Assembly: GCA_965204395.1 (NCBI GenBank)
Contig: OZ241987.1
Location: 3,224,001-3,288,000 of the forward strand
Source: Bin87 sp965204395
GTDB taxonomy: Bacteria > Chloroflexota > Dehalococcoidia > Lucifugimonadales > UBA3495
Direction: 5' to 3'
DNA length: 64,000 nucleotides
Each line of letters opens with the position of its first letter. Position 1 is the first letter of the stretch. The notes below the pieces were generated by a model. It had not been told where the DNA came from and searched no databases. It worked only from the letters and a program-made list of their open reading frames with translations. Below are positions 25,065 to 33,818 of the stretch, piece by piece. The translations under genes were made by a program, and so were the position numbers.

Positions 25065-26381
25065 TCACGAAGGGTACTTGCCCAGCATCAACCAACCGCC
25101 ACTGCTCGGCGTGGAGAAAGCGCACAGGGCGGTCTCGGCGCGCACGGTCACCTGGCGGTCTCCGGCGGTGCCCCGCAGTTGCTCGATGCTGTCGGTGTAC
25201 ATGGCGGTGCGGGTGCGGCCGTTGCCCAGGTTGCCGCCGCTGGAGCTGAATGGATGCGGCCCCTTGACGCTGATATCGCCGGCGTAGAAGGACAAGGCCT
25301 CGCCCCGCTTGACCCCGTGCCACTGGAACCCTTCCAAAAAGAACTGGGTCATTATGGAGTAGCCGTCGTAGGGGTTGAAGATGTCCACGTCGGCCGGGCC
25401 CAGGCCGGAGCCTTCGTACATGCGCGCCGCCTGCCGGTCGGTCCACATCTCCACTTCGTCCAGGTCGGGCTGCGTGGTCCGGAACCGGAAGTTGTGCTGG
25501 GAATGGTTGAGCACGTAAACGGGCTGGGACTTCATATCCTGCGCCCGCTCGGAGGTGGTGAACAGGTAGGCCGCCGAGGCGTTGACGGGACGGTCGCAGT
25601 CCCAGATGCGCAGGGGGTTCAGGATTGGCCTGGAGCCTATGTAGTCTTCCACCGATATGGGTTGGATGTTGTGGGTGGCGTTGTATCCCCAGGGCGTGAG
25701 CATCCCGTTCTTGTGCTGGTTGATGACGAAGGGGGCAATATCCGCATGTTCGCCGCCGTACCTCATCAGGTACTGGAGGTGGGGAAAGATGTTGATGAAG
25801 TCGTTGCCGCCGTGGTTGCCCCAGGGCACCGTCCACTGGCGCGCGCCCCGGGCGTAGTCGTCGGCGTTCTCGCCGCCCCGCCGGTAGCGGCCTTCCATGT
25901 TGCCGGTGGGATAGATCACCAGACAGGTGGAGCAGACGCCGTCGCCCACTGCCTGGGAGGCCATGCCCACCATCTCGCCGATGGTCGGCACCCCGGTGGG
26001 GGCAAACTTGACGTTCTTGAAGCCCATGGTGTCGATGAGCCACTGGGCGTTGATCAGCGTCAGCCCGTACTCCGAGTCGTAGGGCGGGTCGAAGTAGGGC
26101 CGCGGCGCCCACACGGAGGCGGTTCCGCCGCTGCCGCCGGCGATGTGGCTGTCGCAGCAGACGATGCCGTCCACCTGGTCAATGGTGACTCCGGCCTGCT
26201 CCATCGCCTTTTCGCAGGCCATGATGGTGTAAGCGCCCAGGGACTCATCCAGGTTCGTCTCGTCCCACCGCCGGTCCACCGGCGAATGGCCGTAGCCCAC
26301 GACGGCCACCTTGCCCCGGTGTTCCCACACGCCCAGGCCGTCCTGGTCCCTGCGCCACTGGAAGTTATTGCTGCTGGTCAT
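25065..26381 (-). CDS. Thiolase-like protein (SCP-x/Ltp-type), partner of the DUF35 protein
   Basis: 438 aa. Begins with a thiolase strand VAVVGYGHSPVDRRWDETN, then ACEKAMEQAGVTIDQVDGIV and SQAVGDGVCSTCLVIYPTG, and near the end VDIFNPYDGYSIMTQFFLEG, PHPFSSSGGNLGNGRTRTAM (the GG-N-GHG-like thiolase end motif degenerated to GGNLGNGR) and ALCAFSTPSSGGWLMLG. The final catalytic Cys-x-G of true thiolases is not evident, as in Ltp2-type retro-aldolases that work with a DUF35 protein. The DUF35 gene is immediately upstream in transcription, 52 bp away. Likely cleaves a beta-hydroxy- or beta-keto-acyl-CoA. Confidence 0.8.
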   Translation of the reverse strand: MTSSNNFQWRRDQDGLGVWEHRGKVAVVGYGHSPVDRRWDETNLDESLGAYTIMACEKAMEQAGVTIDQVDGIVCCDSHIAGGSGGTASVWAPRPYFDPPYDSEYGLTLINAQWLIDTMGFKNVKFAPTGVPTIGEMVGMASQAVGDGVCSTCLVIYPTGNMEGRYRRGGENADDYARGARQWTVPWGNHGGNDFINIFPHLQYLMRYGGEHADIAPFVINQHKNGMLTPWGYNATHNIQPISVEDYIGSRPILNPLRIWDCDRPVNASAAYLFTTSERAQDMKSQPVYVLNHSQHNFRFRTTQPDLDEVEMWTDRQAARMYEGSGLGPADVDIFNPYDGYSIMTQFFLEGFQWHGVKRGEALSFYAGDISVKGPHPFSSSGGNLGNGRTRTAMYTDSIEQLRGTAGDRQVTVRAETALCAFSTPSSGGWLMLGKYPS

Positions 26382-26433
26382 AGTCCGTCCTTTGATCCCT
26401 TGTCCACGAATCAGCGCGAATTTCCAATGATGG

Positions 26434-26844
26434 TTATTCCACCAATCGCCACTCGTGTATTAACTGGCCGGGGGCCACTTCCTCGAAGGTGACCTCCACG
26501 GCGGCGCCCACCGGCACCTCGTAGGGCGGGACGCCCGGCAGGTTGGAGTAGAAGTTCACCGTGGGATCCTGATCCAGCGTCACCAGGGCAAGATTGTAGG
26601 GTTGATCGGGCATCCGACGGTTCAGCCGGCCGTCCTCGATGACGATGTAGGCGGCGATGTGCCCCCTGCCTTCCACCTCTACCCACTCCTGCTCATCGCC
26701 GGCTTCACACCCCGGGCAGTCCGCCTGGGGCGGGTACTGGAGCTTGTCGCAGTCGATACAGTTCTGGAGGACCAGACGCCGTTCGTTCACCGCGTCCCAG
26801 AAGGGCTGGCTGATTTCATCGGGTACCGGAATTACTTTTGGCAC
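26434..26844 (-). CDS. DUF35 zinc-ribbon/OB-fold protein (ChsH2-like)
   Basis: 136 aa, GTG start at 26844 with GGAG upstream. Order: N-terminal helix ISQPFWDAVNERRLVLQ, rubredoxin-like ribbon CIDCDKLQYPP..CPGC, and an OB-fold (GHIAAYIVIEDGRLN ... VEVTFEEVAPG). These proteins bind acyl-CoA and pair with thiolase-like proteins as acyltransferases or retro-aldolases. The adjacent downstream thiolase-like gene is the evident partner, and the two are probably one enzyme. Confidence 0.88.
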   Translation of the reverse strand: MPKVIPVPDEISQPFWDAVNERRLVLQNCIDCDKLQYPPQADCPGCEAGDEQEWVEVEGRGHIAAYIVIEDGRLNRRMPDQPYNLALVTLDQDPTVNFYSNLPGVPPYEVPVGAAVEVTFEEVAPGQLIHEWRLVE

Positions 26845-27314
26845 TGCTTTACTCCAACAGTTTCTTTTCGGATGATGCCATCGCAGAACAGGCTGTGCGA
26901 GTGGTTGCGGGTCGTCCCATTCTCACTGGTCGGAACCGCACTGTTTTGGGAATGATTAGCCAGCTAAGTCGGCATCTTTGTGATCCAACACCTGCGCATC
27001 TCGCCAACTTCACGACGAAGTCGGCGCTGGAGAGTCCAGAGGATTGGTTACAAGCGGCCGGTGGCAACTCTTAGGGCTTTTCGATTGTCGCTCCAACTAT
27101 CCGCGCATCCTGAGCTGCCGTAGGCCCTTGGGTCCGCCCATGGCGGTTCAGCCTGTGGCGGGTCGAAGGATGGTGTTCATGGTTCGACAGGCTCACCATG
27201 AGCGGACGACTTGCATTGTGGCAATAATCGAAAATCCCTGTGGCAACTCCGGCCGCTCTTGCTAAATTCGCGCCGGCGCCGGCTCCCCGGCGCTGGACAC
27301 TATCGCCCCTGGCG
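26845..27314. other. Intergenic stretch with dispersed repeats
   Basis: No gene is supported. At 27109-27185 a compound palindrome (GCCGTAGGCCC..GGTCCGCCCATGGCGG..CTGTGGCGGGTCG) sits in a sequence that otherwise resembles CCTGAGCTGTCGAAGG, and 27183-27208 carries an uninterrupted TTCGACAGGCTCACCATGAG repeat (R6), useful as the reference form for the interrupted copies at 29031 and 44835. Confidence 0.5.
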
Positions 27315-27905
27315 CTAGTCGGCGCTGATGCCCAACTCTGATTGCAGGTCTCGGATGGTTTCGGCGCGGCTGCGAGTGGGCGGACGCACCCGCATGCCTA
27401 TCGGCTCGTTCTCCACTTCCGGCACAACCTTGATGGCGACGAATACCGGGCCGGTTGCCTGCATTATTTCCTCGACGTTGGTGGCGAACTCTTCCAGGTC
27501 GTCGAAGCTGTAGGCCGAGGAATAACCGGATTCCTTGGCCATGCCGGCGTAGTTGATGTCCTGCGCGTTGGGAACGGGCTGCCCGCCGGTGGTGGCGTAG
27601 CACTCGTTGTCCAGCAAAATGTGGCAGAAGTTTTCCGGCTGCTTGCCGGCGATGGTTGCCAGTATCCCCAGGTTCATCAGCAGCGCGCCTTCGGAATCGA
27701 ACAGCACCACCTTTTCATCGGGCAGTCCCAGGGCCAAGCCCAGGGCCGCCGACGTGGTCTGGCCCATCGCGCCGCCCATGTTCAGGTCCCGGTTTTCGTT
27801 GGTGGTGAATTCGCGCCAGTGGCGACCGGAGGTACCGGTGGGAATCACGATGGCATCGCCCCGGTGCTCCTGGAATACTCGGAATACGTCCGCAGCTTGA
27901 ATCAT
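27315..27905 (-). CDS. ThDP-dependent decarboxylase, catalytic (PP-domain) subunit, sulfopyruvate decarboxylase beta-like
   Basis: 196 aa with GGAGG before ATG 27905. This is only the C-terminal ThDP-pyrophosphate domain: LNMGGAMGQTTSAALGLALG, then the diphosphate/Mg motif VVLFDSEGALLMNLG (SEG-x(n)-N in place of GDG-x(n)-N, as in ComE-type subunits) and LLDNECYATTGGQPVPN. It needs the PYR-domain subunit encoded just upstream (28022-28540). ComDE-type enzymes decarboxylate sulfopyruvate to sulfoacetaldehyde; phosphonopyruvate decarboxylase is a close alternative. Substrate is therefore inferred. Confidence 0.82.
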   Translation of the reverse strand: MIQAADVFRVFQEHRGDAIVIPTGTSGRHWREFTTNENRDLNMGGAMGQTTSAALGLALGLPDEKVVLFDSEGALLMNLGILATIAGKQPENFCHILLDNECYATTGGQPVPNAQDINYAGMAKESGYSSAYSFDDLEEFATNVEEIMQATGPVFVAIKVVPEVENEPIGMRVRPPTRSRAETIRDLQSELGISAD

Positions 27906-28021
27906 TCTTTGCCTCCGTTACGTGGCTCTTGCTTGTCCCGCACGTTGTACCACCCTGAGAATACGTACCGAATTCGGTAGGGCAACGACGCAACAATCAT
28001 TTTTCGTGAGGGGTCGCCCGT

Positions 28022-28540
28022 CTAGCGGTTGAACCCGTGGTATTCGTCGCCCACCAGGATGGCAACAGGCCGCTTGGTGTTCCTGGCCTCTTCAAAAGCG
28101 GTGGAGATGCGCGTGCTGTCGGCGTCCTGCTCCACCAGGTAGTAGTTGATGCGGAAAGCGTTCAGGAACGGCTCGGTATAGGTGGCTGCCGAGTCGGTGA
28201 TGATGCCGTGGCGGTTCCAGCCGCGATAGCCCACTACCATTACCAGCGGGAACCCAGCGTCCAGGACCATGCCCCTGATCGAGTCGCCAGATTCCATCAT
28301 GCCCGTGTTCTGGATCAGCACTACCGGGGTCTGGCCGGCAATCAGCAGCCCCAGGGCGATGCCGAAAGTCTCGCCTTCTCTCGATGTGGGGACGATGTCC
28401 AGCCAGGGCTGTTCCTTCATCAACTCGTACAGGTAGTTGGTCTCGCTGTCGGGAATGGTCACCACGTGGGTGACCTTGTTCTTCTCGAACTCCTCTATCA
28501 GAGCCTCAGGGCTCAGCACCGCTGCCTGTTGTGTAACCAT
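28022..28540 (-). CDS. ThDP-dependent decarboxylase, PYR-domain subunit, sulfopyruvate decarboxylase alpha-like
   Basis: 172 aa from ATG 28540, preceded by GAGGAGA. It carries the pyrimidine-binding domain: EEFEKNKVTHVVTIPDSETNYLYELM, the region with the activating Glu (VPTSREGETFGIALGLLIAG) and PVVLIQNTGMMESGDSIRGM. The order alpha then beta with 116 bp between matches comD-comE. Together they make an alpha/beta decarboxylase active in the cytoplasm. A third protein starting like this subunit begins at 63906. Confidence 0.82.
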   Translation of the reverse strand: MVTQQAAVLSPEALIEEFEKNKVTHVVTIPDSETNYLYELMKEQPWLDIVPTSREGETFGIALGLLIAGQTPVVLIQNTGMMESGDSIRGMVLDAGFPLVMVVGYRGWNRHGIITDSAATYTEPFLNAFRINYYLVEQDADSTRISTAFEEARNTKRPVAILVGDEYHGFNR

Positions 28541-28733
28541 GAACGATCTCCTCGCGTATGCAGTTAGCCCAGCACTCACGGTTCCCGATGCCTGGGCAAA
28601 GACCCGCTACTGCTGTGAACTCCGCCGATTATAGTAACCCATACCCAGAGGGTCAATTTTGGGATGCCAGGTGAGACGGCGAAAGCCCTCGTTGCTTAAT
28701 TGCATGGTGAAAGGACGGAAAAGTCGATTTCCC

Positions 28734-28990
28734 GCTCATTTCCTCTCATTTCCGCTGATTCCAGTAGGGCATTGGGCGGGTCGTGGGGCTGAATGGGGGC
28801 CGATGGAAGGGTTTTGGCAGCGGTTTGAGCGGTATTGGCGGTCAGGTGAGCGGGTTTGGGGGAGGGAGGTTCGCGGTGTTGGGAAGTGGGCATTGGGACG
28901 GCTGTGGCGGGCCTGGATGGCGGGTTGGAATTGGGGCGCTGGGTAATATGGTAGGGATGGGGGAAGGGTTAGAGCAAGGCGGAAGTGTCG
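28734..28990 (+). repeat. G/T-rich dispersed element (copy 3)
   Basis: Begins CCCGCTCATTTCCTCTCATT and AGTAGGGCATTGG, contains TGGGCATTGGGACGGCT, and ends GTAGGGATGGGGGAAGG then GGCGGAAGTGTC. It is the shortest and uninterrupted copy, so it gives the likely natural length of the element, about 255 bp. Confidence 0.6.
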
Positions 28991-29020
28991 CCGGGGCGGG
29001 CCTTAAGTAAAGTCCCCACA

Positions 29021-29160
29021 CGTCCCGCTCATGGTGCGGCACGCCCGCCTTCGGAGGGAGCCTGTCGAACCACGAGCGCGTCCTTCGACCCGCCACAGGC
29101 GGACCTACGGCAGGCTCCCGCCAGAGGCGGACGTGCCGCAGGACGAGCGGATAGACTTCA
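29021..29160. repeat. R6 repeats each split by 22-bp palindromic inserts
   Basis: CCGCTCATGGTG and AGCCTGTCGAACCACGAG are separated by a 22-bp block at 29037-29058. Further on, TCCTTCGA, CAGGCT and CAGGACGAGCGG are separated by two more 22-bp blocks, 29089-29110 and 29117-29138. Removing the three blocks restores ordinary R6 sequence (compare 27183-27208). From 29161 to 29508 there is a diverged GCGCTGCCCG..CGCAGTGACA repeat and no gene. Confidence 0.75.
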
Positions 29161-29508
29161 ATCGCACAACTTTGGAAACCCCGTGGGAACCGGGGCGGGA
29201 GGTGTCTGAACTGGAGTTTGGGGGGATTTGCGTGATTATAGGCGGCGATGGCACGTCTTTTTGCCCCCAAAGGCAGGTGATGCACAAAAGTTGGGCGTTT
29301 TGGCGCCGACCGGAATGACTGCGCTGCCCGAATTGGGGCCGCGGTGGGCGCTCGCAGTGACAGGTTGCGCAAAGCGGGTACGCGTGAGACCGGCTGATGC
29401 TCGGGTAGAGCTTGGAGAGCCGTATCCCTCCCACTATTTCTGCCGGGAGCAGCATGCGCACCACGCGTTAGCCGTGCTACTCCGCGTCCCGATCGTACTG
29501 TCCTCGCC

Positions 29509-29757
29509 TCACTCCTCCGGTATCAGCCCCGCCGCCACCAGCGCGTCCCGCAGCGCGTCGCCCGATATGGCGTGCCGCGCCGTCCATCCGGTGTCGGGAC
29601 GATCCGCCGTCCCGCGCGTCCATACCACCAGCACGCCCCCGTCCTCGTTCATCCCGTCGGGCACGGTGGCGCGTTGAATCTGGGTTTTGGACACCATCCC
29701 CCATTCCTCGGTGGAGAACATGAACTGGTTGTTGCTGGTGGCTGCCGGTTCGGGCAT
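29509..29757 (-). CDS. Small hypothetical protein
   Basis: 82 aa. AGGAGG lies 5 bp upstream of the ATG, so expression is likely. It has FMFSTEEWGMVSKTQIQRATVPD, VLVVWTRGTADRPDTGWTARHAI and a C-terminal helix DALRDALVAAGLIPEE. No family recognised; no Cys, no membrane segment. It is divergent from the flavin enzyme gene at 29925, separated by about 170 bp. Confidence 0.55.
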   Translation of the reverse strand: MPEPAATSNNQFMFSTEEWGMVSKTQIQRATVPDGMNEDGGVLVVWTRGTADRPDTGWTARHAISGDALRDALVAAGLIPEE

Positions 29758-29924
29758 GACCGCCTCCTGTTCCTAGGTTTGTGCTCGTACCATTCTACCG
29801 CCCAACGTGCCCATGCCATGCGATGCGTCATCCACAACGCCGAACATTCGCCAAACCGATGCCCTTTGACACCACCATGCGGCCCGTGTACCGTCACCTC
29901 CAACACACTGCACCGAGAGCAAAA

Positions 29925-31103
29925 ATGACCTCCGCCACTCTCACCGTCTCCCATGACATAGACCACTACCTCGAAGCTGCGCCGTCCTTCGTCCAGCGCG
30001 TCGCGGACGCCGCCGATCAAATCGACACTGACCGCCAGATTCCAGCCGAACTCGCTGCCGACATGGCCGACGCCGGATTCTTCCGCCTGCTGCTCCCCCG
30101 GGAGTTGGGCGGCGCGCAACTGGCCCACCCCGATTTCCTGCGCATCCTCGAGATGTTCGCCGCCGCCGATGCCAGCGTTGCCTGGTGCCTCAACCAGAAC
30201 AACGTCTTTTCTACTCGGTCCACCCGCATGGTCAAGTCCACCGCCCACGAGATCTGGGACGAACGATGCGGGGTGGTGACCAACGGCCCGCCGGCCGCTG
30301 GCACGAAATCGGTCCCCGTGGACGGCGGTTACCGCCTCAGCGGCCACTGGAACTTCAGCAGCGGCAGCGACCACGCCACCTGGATCGCCGCGCTGGCCCC
30401 CGTGATTCCGGACAACGGAACGGGAGCCGAGGGGCGGCCCCCACAGATGCGTCTCCACCTGATGCCCATCGACCAGGTGCGCATGGTCGATCTCTGGCAG
30501 GTTGCCGGCCTGCGCGGCACCGGCAGTTTCAGCTTCCAGGTTGACGACCTGTTCGTATCCGAGGACCACACCTTCGTTCAGGAAGGTCCATCCTGGTCTG
30601 ACGGCCCCCTGTACCAGATACCCACCACGCTGATGTTCGCCACCGGCTTCGCCACCGTTGCCCTGGGAGTGGCCCGCAAGAGCCTGGACATCGCCATCGA
30701 GGTCGGCAACAGCCGTACCCCATACCGCTCCGGCGTCCTGCTGCGCGACCACCAGACCACCCAGCGTTCCATCGGCGAGGCTCACGCCCTGCAATCATCC
30801 GCCCGGTCTTTCCTCCGCGAGAGCCACGCCCGCCTGTGGGAATCCGCCTGCACCCGCGGCGCCCTCACCACCGACGAGCGCATCCAGCTCCGCGTCGCAG
30901 CGACCCACGCCATCCGCACCTCGGCCCAGGTTGTGGACACCGTCTATACCCTCTGCGGCGCCGGCGGCATCTTCCAGTCCAACGCCATCCAGCGCCGCTT
31001 CCAGGACATGCACGTCATCACCCAGCACGTCCAGGGACACCACGTCCACTACGAGACCGCCGGCCAATACCTCCTCGGCCTCGACCCCCAGGGCGTCTTT
31101 TAG
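29925..31103 (+). CDS. Acyl-CoA dehydrogenase-fold flavoprotein (HsaA/two-component monooxygenase-like)
   Basis: 392 aa from ATG 29925. Domain order is helical N-domain (ADAADQIDTDRQIPAELAADMADAGFFRLLLPRELGG), beta middle domain (VDGGYRLSGHWNFSSGSDHATW, LRGTGSFSFQVDDLFVSEDHTF) and C-terminal helices with VDTVYTLCGAGGIFQSNAIQRRFQDMHVITQHVQ. The RLSGxWxFxSGxxHAxW pattern and absence of the acyl-CoA dehydrogenase catalytic Glu region point to the flavin-dependent monooxygenase branch (HsaA, HpaB-type C2). It would hydroxylate an aromatic or other ring using reduced flavin from a separate reductase. First gene of a co-oriented catabolic run. Confidence 0.83.
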   Translation: MTSATLTVSHDIDHYLEAAPSFVQRVADAADQIDTDRQIPAELAADMADAGFFRLLLPRELGGAQLAHPDFLRILEMFAAADASVAWCLNQNNVFSTRSTRMVKSTAHEIWDERCGVVTNGPPAAGTKSVPVDGGYRLSGHWNFSSGSDHATWIAALAPVIPDNGTGAEGRPPQMRLHLMPIDQVRMVDLWQVAGLRGTGSFSFQVDDLFVSEDHTFVQEGPSWSDGPLYQIPTTLMFATGFATVALGVARKSLDIAIEVGNSRTPYRSGVLLRDHQTTQRSIGEAHALQSSARSFLRESHARLWESACTRGALTTDERIQLRVAATHAIRTSAQVVDTVYTLCGAGGIFQSNAIQRRFQDMHVITQHVQGHHVHYETAGQYLLGLDPQGVF

Positions 31104-31107
31104 AATG

Positions 31108-31292
31108 TAATCGTCATTCCCGCTACTTATCCCGTCATTCCGGCTAAAGTCGTAGATGCGCCTCTGGCGCGCCGGAATCCATAATCTTGACCACTGCCTA
31201 ACGCGAGGATGGCGATTAAAACCTGACCATCATCCATCCAAACCAAAATCCCGTCCATCCTGCCGCAGGTCCGCCTCTGGCGGGTCCATCGA
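31108..31292. repeat. GTCATTCC palindromes and interrupted R7 repeat
   Basis: GTCATTCCGGCTAAAG and CCGGAATCC (31131-31182) are split by 22 bp with core GCGCCTCTGGCGC. Then CCATCCTG and TCCATCGATGTAAA are split by 22 bp at 31263-31284 (core GTCCGCCTCTGGCGG). The uninterrupted form of the latter is at 23687-23706. Confidence 0.7.
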
Positions 31293-31315
31293 TGTAAAAA
31301 ATACGGAGGTGCCCC

Positions 31316-32734
31316 ATGCCTGCCAACCACGTCGATACCGTCATCGTTGGCGGCCAGATCGTAACCTCCTCCCAGGTGTACGAAAGCTCCATCGCCATCG
31401 CCGGCGAGAAGATCGTCGCCATCGGCCCCGACGCTTACCTCCCACCCGCCGACAACTACATCGACGCCTCGGGTAAGTTCGTCCTGCCTGGCCTCATCGA
31501 CAGCCACGTCCATCTTGACGGCCACGACGACTACGCGCTGGGATCCCTCGCCGCTGCCCACGCCGGCCTCACCACACTGATCCCCTTCGGCACCTACCAG
31601 CTCGAGGGTGATGAGACGCTGCCCCAGGCCACGCACCGCACCCGCGAAACCGTCGAGCAGTGCGCCCTCACCGATTTCGCCTTCCATTTCATCCTCCAGA
31701 ACCGCCCCAGCATCCTGGCCGGCCTGCCCGACACTATCGATCTAGGCGTCAAGTCTTTCAAGATGTTCATGACCTACAAGAAGCGCCCCGGCCGCATGTG
31801 CGACGACGACTACATCTGCGAGGCCATGGATATGGTCGGGCGCGGCGGCGGCGTGCTGCAACTCCACTGCGAAAGCGGCAACATCATCGAGTACCTCGAA
31901 AACAAGCTCATCGGCGAGGGACACATCCATCCCACTGACTTCCCCACCGCCTGCCCCGATTGGGCCGAGGAGGAAGCTATCAACCGCGCCGTCAAGATGT
32001 CTGCGGCGACCCGCTGCCCGACCTACGTCGTCCACCTCAGCACCCAGTTGGGCCTCGAACGCATCAAGCAGGCCCAGAGCCTAGGCCAGCGCGTCTGGAC
32101 CGAGACCTGCCCCCAGTACCTGTTGCTCTCCGACGCCCAGATGGCAGAGTTCGGCCCGCTCGCCAAGATCGGCCCGCCCCTCCGTCCTGAGGAGGGTCCC
32201 GACCGCGATGCCCTGTGGCAGGGCCTCCGTCAGGGCAACGTTTCCATCGTCGCCAGCGATCACTCGCCGCACCCCCGCGAACTCAAGCAGCCCGGCTGGG
32301 ACAACATCTTTGTGGACTCCAGCGGCACGTCCATCCCCTTCGGCTCCCCCGGCATCGAGACCATCGTGCCCCTCATGTACAGCGAGGGCGTGGTCAAGCG
32401 CGGGATGCCCATTTGGTGGCTCGCCCGCGTCATGGCCGAGAATCCCGCGCGCATCTTCGGCATCTACCCCCGCAAGGGCGTCATCCAGGTCGGCTCCGAC
32501 GCCGACTTCCTGATCCTCGACCCCAACGGCGACCGCATCCTCACTTCGCGGAACCACCACAGCAACGCCGGCTACACGCTGTTCGAGGGGTGGCAGGTCA
32601 ACGGCCGCCCGTGGATCACCATGCTCCGCGGTCAGGTGCTCCTAAAAGACGGCGAAATCCAGCAGAACCCCGGCTACGGCATCTTCCTGGAAAGCGGCGA
32701 GCCCCGCGTCCCCCTGGGCGGCCCGGTCGCATGA
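31316..32734 (+). CDS. Dihydropyrimidinase/hydantoinase-type cyclic amidohydrolase
   Basis: 472 aa with GGAGGTG before ATG 31316. All metal-centre residues are present: His64/His66 (PGLIDSHVHLDGH), carboxylated Lys149 (VKSFKMFMTYKK), His184 (LQLHCESGN), His240 (VVHLST) and Asp315 (ASDHSPH). The enzyme opens six- or five-membered cyclic amides (dihydropyrimidines, hydantoins, allantoin) with a dizinc centre in the cytoplasm. It precedes an enolase-superfamily gene and an amidase in the same direction, suggesting hydrolytic degradation of a cyclic amide followed by amide cleavage. Confidence 0.92.
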   Translation: MPANHVDTVIVGGQIVTSSQVYESSIAIAGEKIVAIGPDAYLPPADNYIDASGKFVLPGLIDSHVHLDGHDDYALGSLAAAHAGLTTLIPFGTYQLEGDETLPQATHRTRETVEQCALTDFAFHFILQNRPSILAGLPDTIDLGVKSFKMFMTYKKRPGRMCDDDYICEAMDMVGRGGGVLQLHCESGNIIEYLENKLIGEGHIHPTDFPTACPDWAEEEAINRAVKMSAATRCPTYVVHLSTQLGLERIKQAQSLGQRVWTETCPQYLLLSDAQMAEFGPLAKIGPPLRPEEGPDRDALWQGLRQGNVSIVASDHSPHPRELKQPGWDNIFVDSSGTSIPFGSPGIETIVPLMYSEGVVKRGMPIWWLARVMAENPARIFGIYPRKGVIQVGSDADFLILDPNGDRILTSRNHHSNAGYTLFEGWQVNGRPWITMLRGQVLLKDGEIQQNPGYGIFLESGEPRVPLGGPVA

Positions 32735-32766
32735 TAGCTCGGTCGCATGATGGCCCGGTTGAATAA

Positions 32767-33816
32767 ATGAAAATCACCGACGTCCGCGCCGTCTATCCCA
32801 AGTACCAGCACGTCGTTCCATCCTGGCGCACCCACTTCTGGCAGATCGTCGTCCGCGTGGAAACTGACGCCGGAGTCGTGGGACTCGGCTACGGCGGTGG
32901 CGGTGTCGCCGGCGTTGAGATTGTCAACCGCCACTTCCGCGAACTACTCTTCGGACGCGACATCAACACCATCCAGGACATCGCCGCCATCTGGGATCAT
33001 CTCTACGACCAGTCCATGCCCTACGGACGCAAGGGCCTGGCCATCATGGCCCTCAGCGGCGTCGACCTCGCCCTCTACGACCTGCTTGGCAAGGCCGAGG
33101 ACAAGCCTGTGTACGAGATCATCGGCGGCGCGCAGAAATCACGTATCGTCGCCTACGCCACCGGCGCCAACTCCCAGATGTACCGCGATCACGGTTTCAT
33201 CCACCATAAGTTCCCCCATCGTTTCACCGGCGACCCCGCCGACTACGAGACGGCTGCAACCGTTGCCGCCAACGCCCGCCAACTCTACGGCCCGGATGCG
33301 CGCATCATGGTGGACTGCTACATGTCGTGGGACGCCGAGACCACCATCCGCATGGCCGACATACTTTCCGAGTACCAGCTTTACTGGTACGAGGACGTAC
33401 TCACTCCCGACAACCTGCCTGGTCAAGCCGACCTGCGACCCATTGCCGCGCCCACCCTCATTGCCGGCGGCGAGCACGAGTTCACCCACCACGGTTTCGC
33501 CGACATCGCCCGCGCCAACGCCCTCGGACTCTGGCAACCCGACATCACGTGGTGCGGCGGCATCACCGCCGGCCTCCGTATCATCGACCTAGCCCGTGAT
33601 GCCGGCATACCTGTATCGCCCCACCGTGGTGCGGAGGTCTGGGGACTGCACCTCATCGCCGCCAGCGATTGGGCCGACTTCGCCGAAATGCACTCCGACC
33701 ACATCAACGCCCAACGCGATGAACTCTGGCGCGACGAGCCGGAGGTCGTTGACGGCTACATCACCCCGCCGGACCGTCCCGGGTTCGGCGTAACTCTAAG
33801 CGAGGCCATGCTCTAA
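32767..33816 (+). CDS. Mandelate racemase/muconate lactonizing enzyme family (enolase superfamily)
   Basis: 349 aa. The Mg2+ ligands are Asp183 (IMVDCYMSWD), Glu209 (WYEDVLTPDN) and Glu236 (AGGEHEFTHHGF); catalytic base His286 is in SPHRGAEVWGLHL. This His motif resembles rhamnonate/acid-sugar dehydratases rather than muconate cycloisomerases. It removes a proton alpha to a carboxylate, most likely dehydrating a sugar acid or related acid. Enolase-superfamily paralogue expansion is a known trait of SAR202 Chloroflexota. It starts 32 bp after the hydantoinase gene and ends 2 bp before the amidase, so it is in one operon. Confidence 0.9.
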   Translation: MKITDVRAVYPKYQHVVPSWRTHFWQIVVRVETDAGVVGLGYGGGGVAGVEIVNRHFRELLFGRDINTIQDIAAIWDHLYDQSMPYGRKGLAIMALSGVDLALYDLLGKAEDKPVYEIIGGAQKSRIVAYATGANSQMYRDHGFIHHKFPHRFTGDPADYETAATVAANARQLYGPDARIMVDCYMSWDAETTIRMADILSEYQLYWYEDVLTPDNLPGQADLRPIAAPTLIAGGEHEFTHHGFADIARANALGLWQPDITWCGGITAGLRIIDLARDAGIPVSPHRGAEVWGLHLIAASDWADFAEMHSDHINAQRDELWRDEPEVVDGYITPPDRPGFGVTLSEAML

Positions 33817-33818
33817 CT

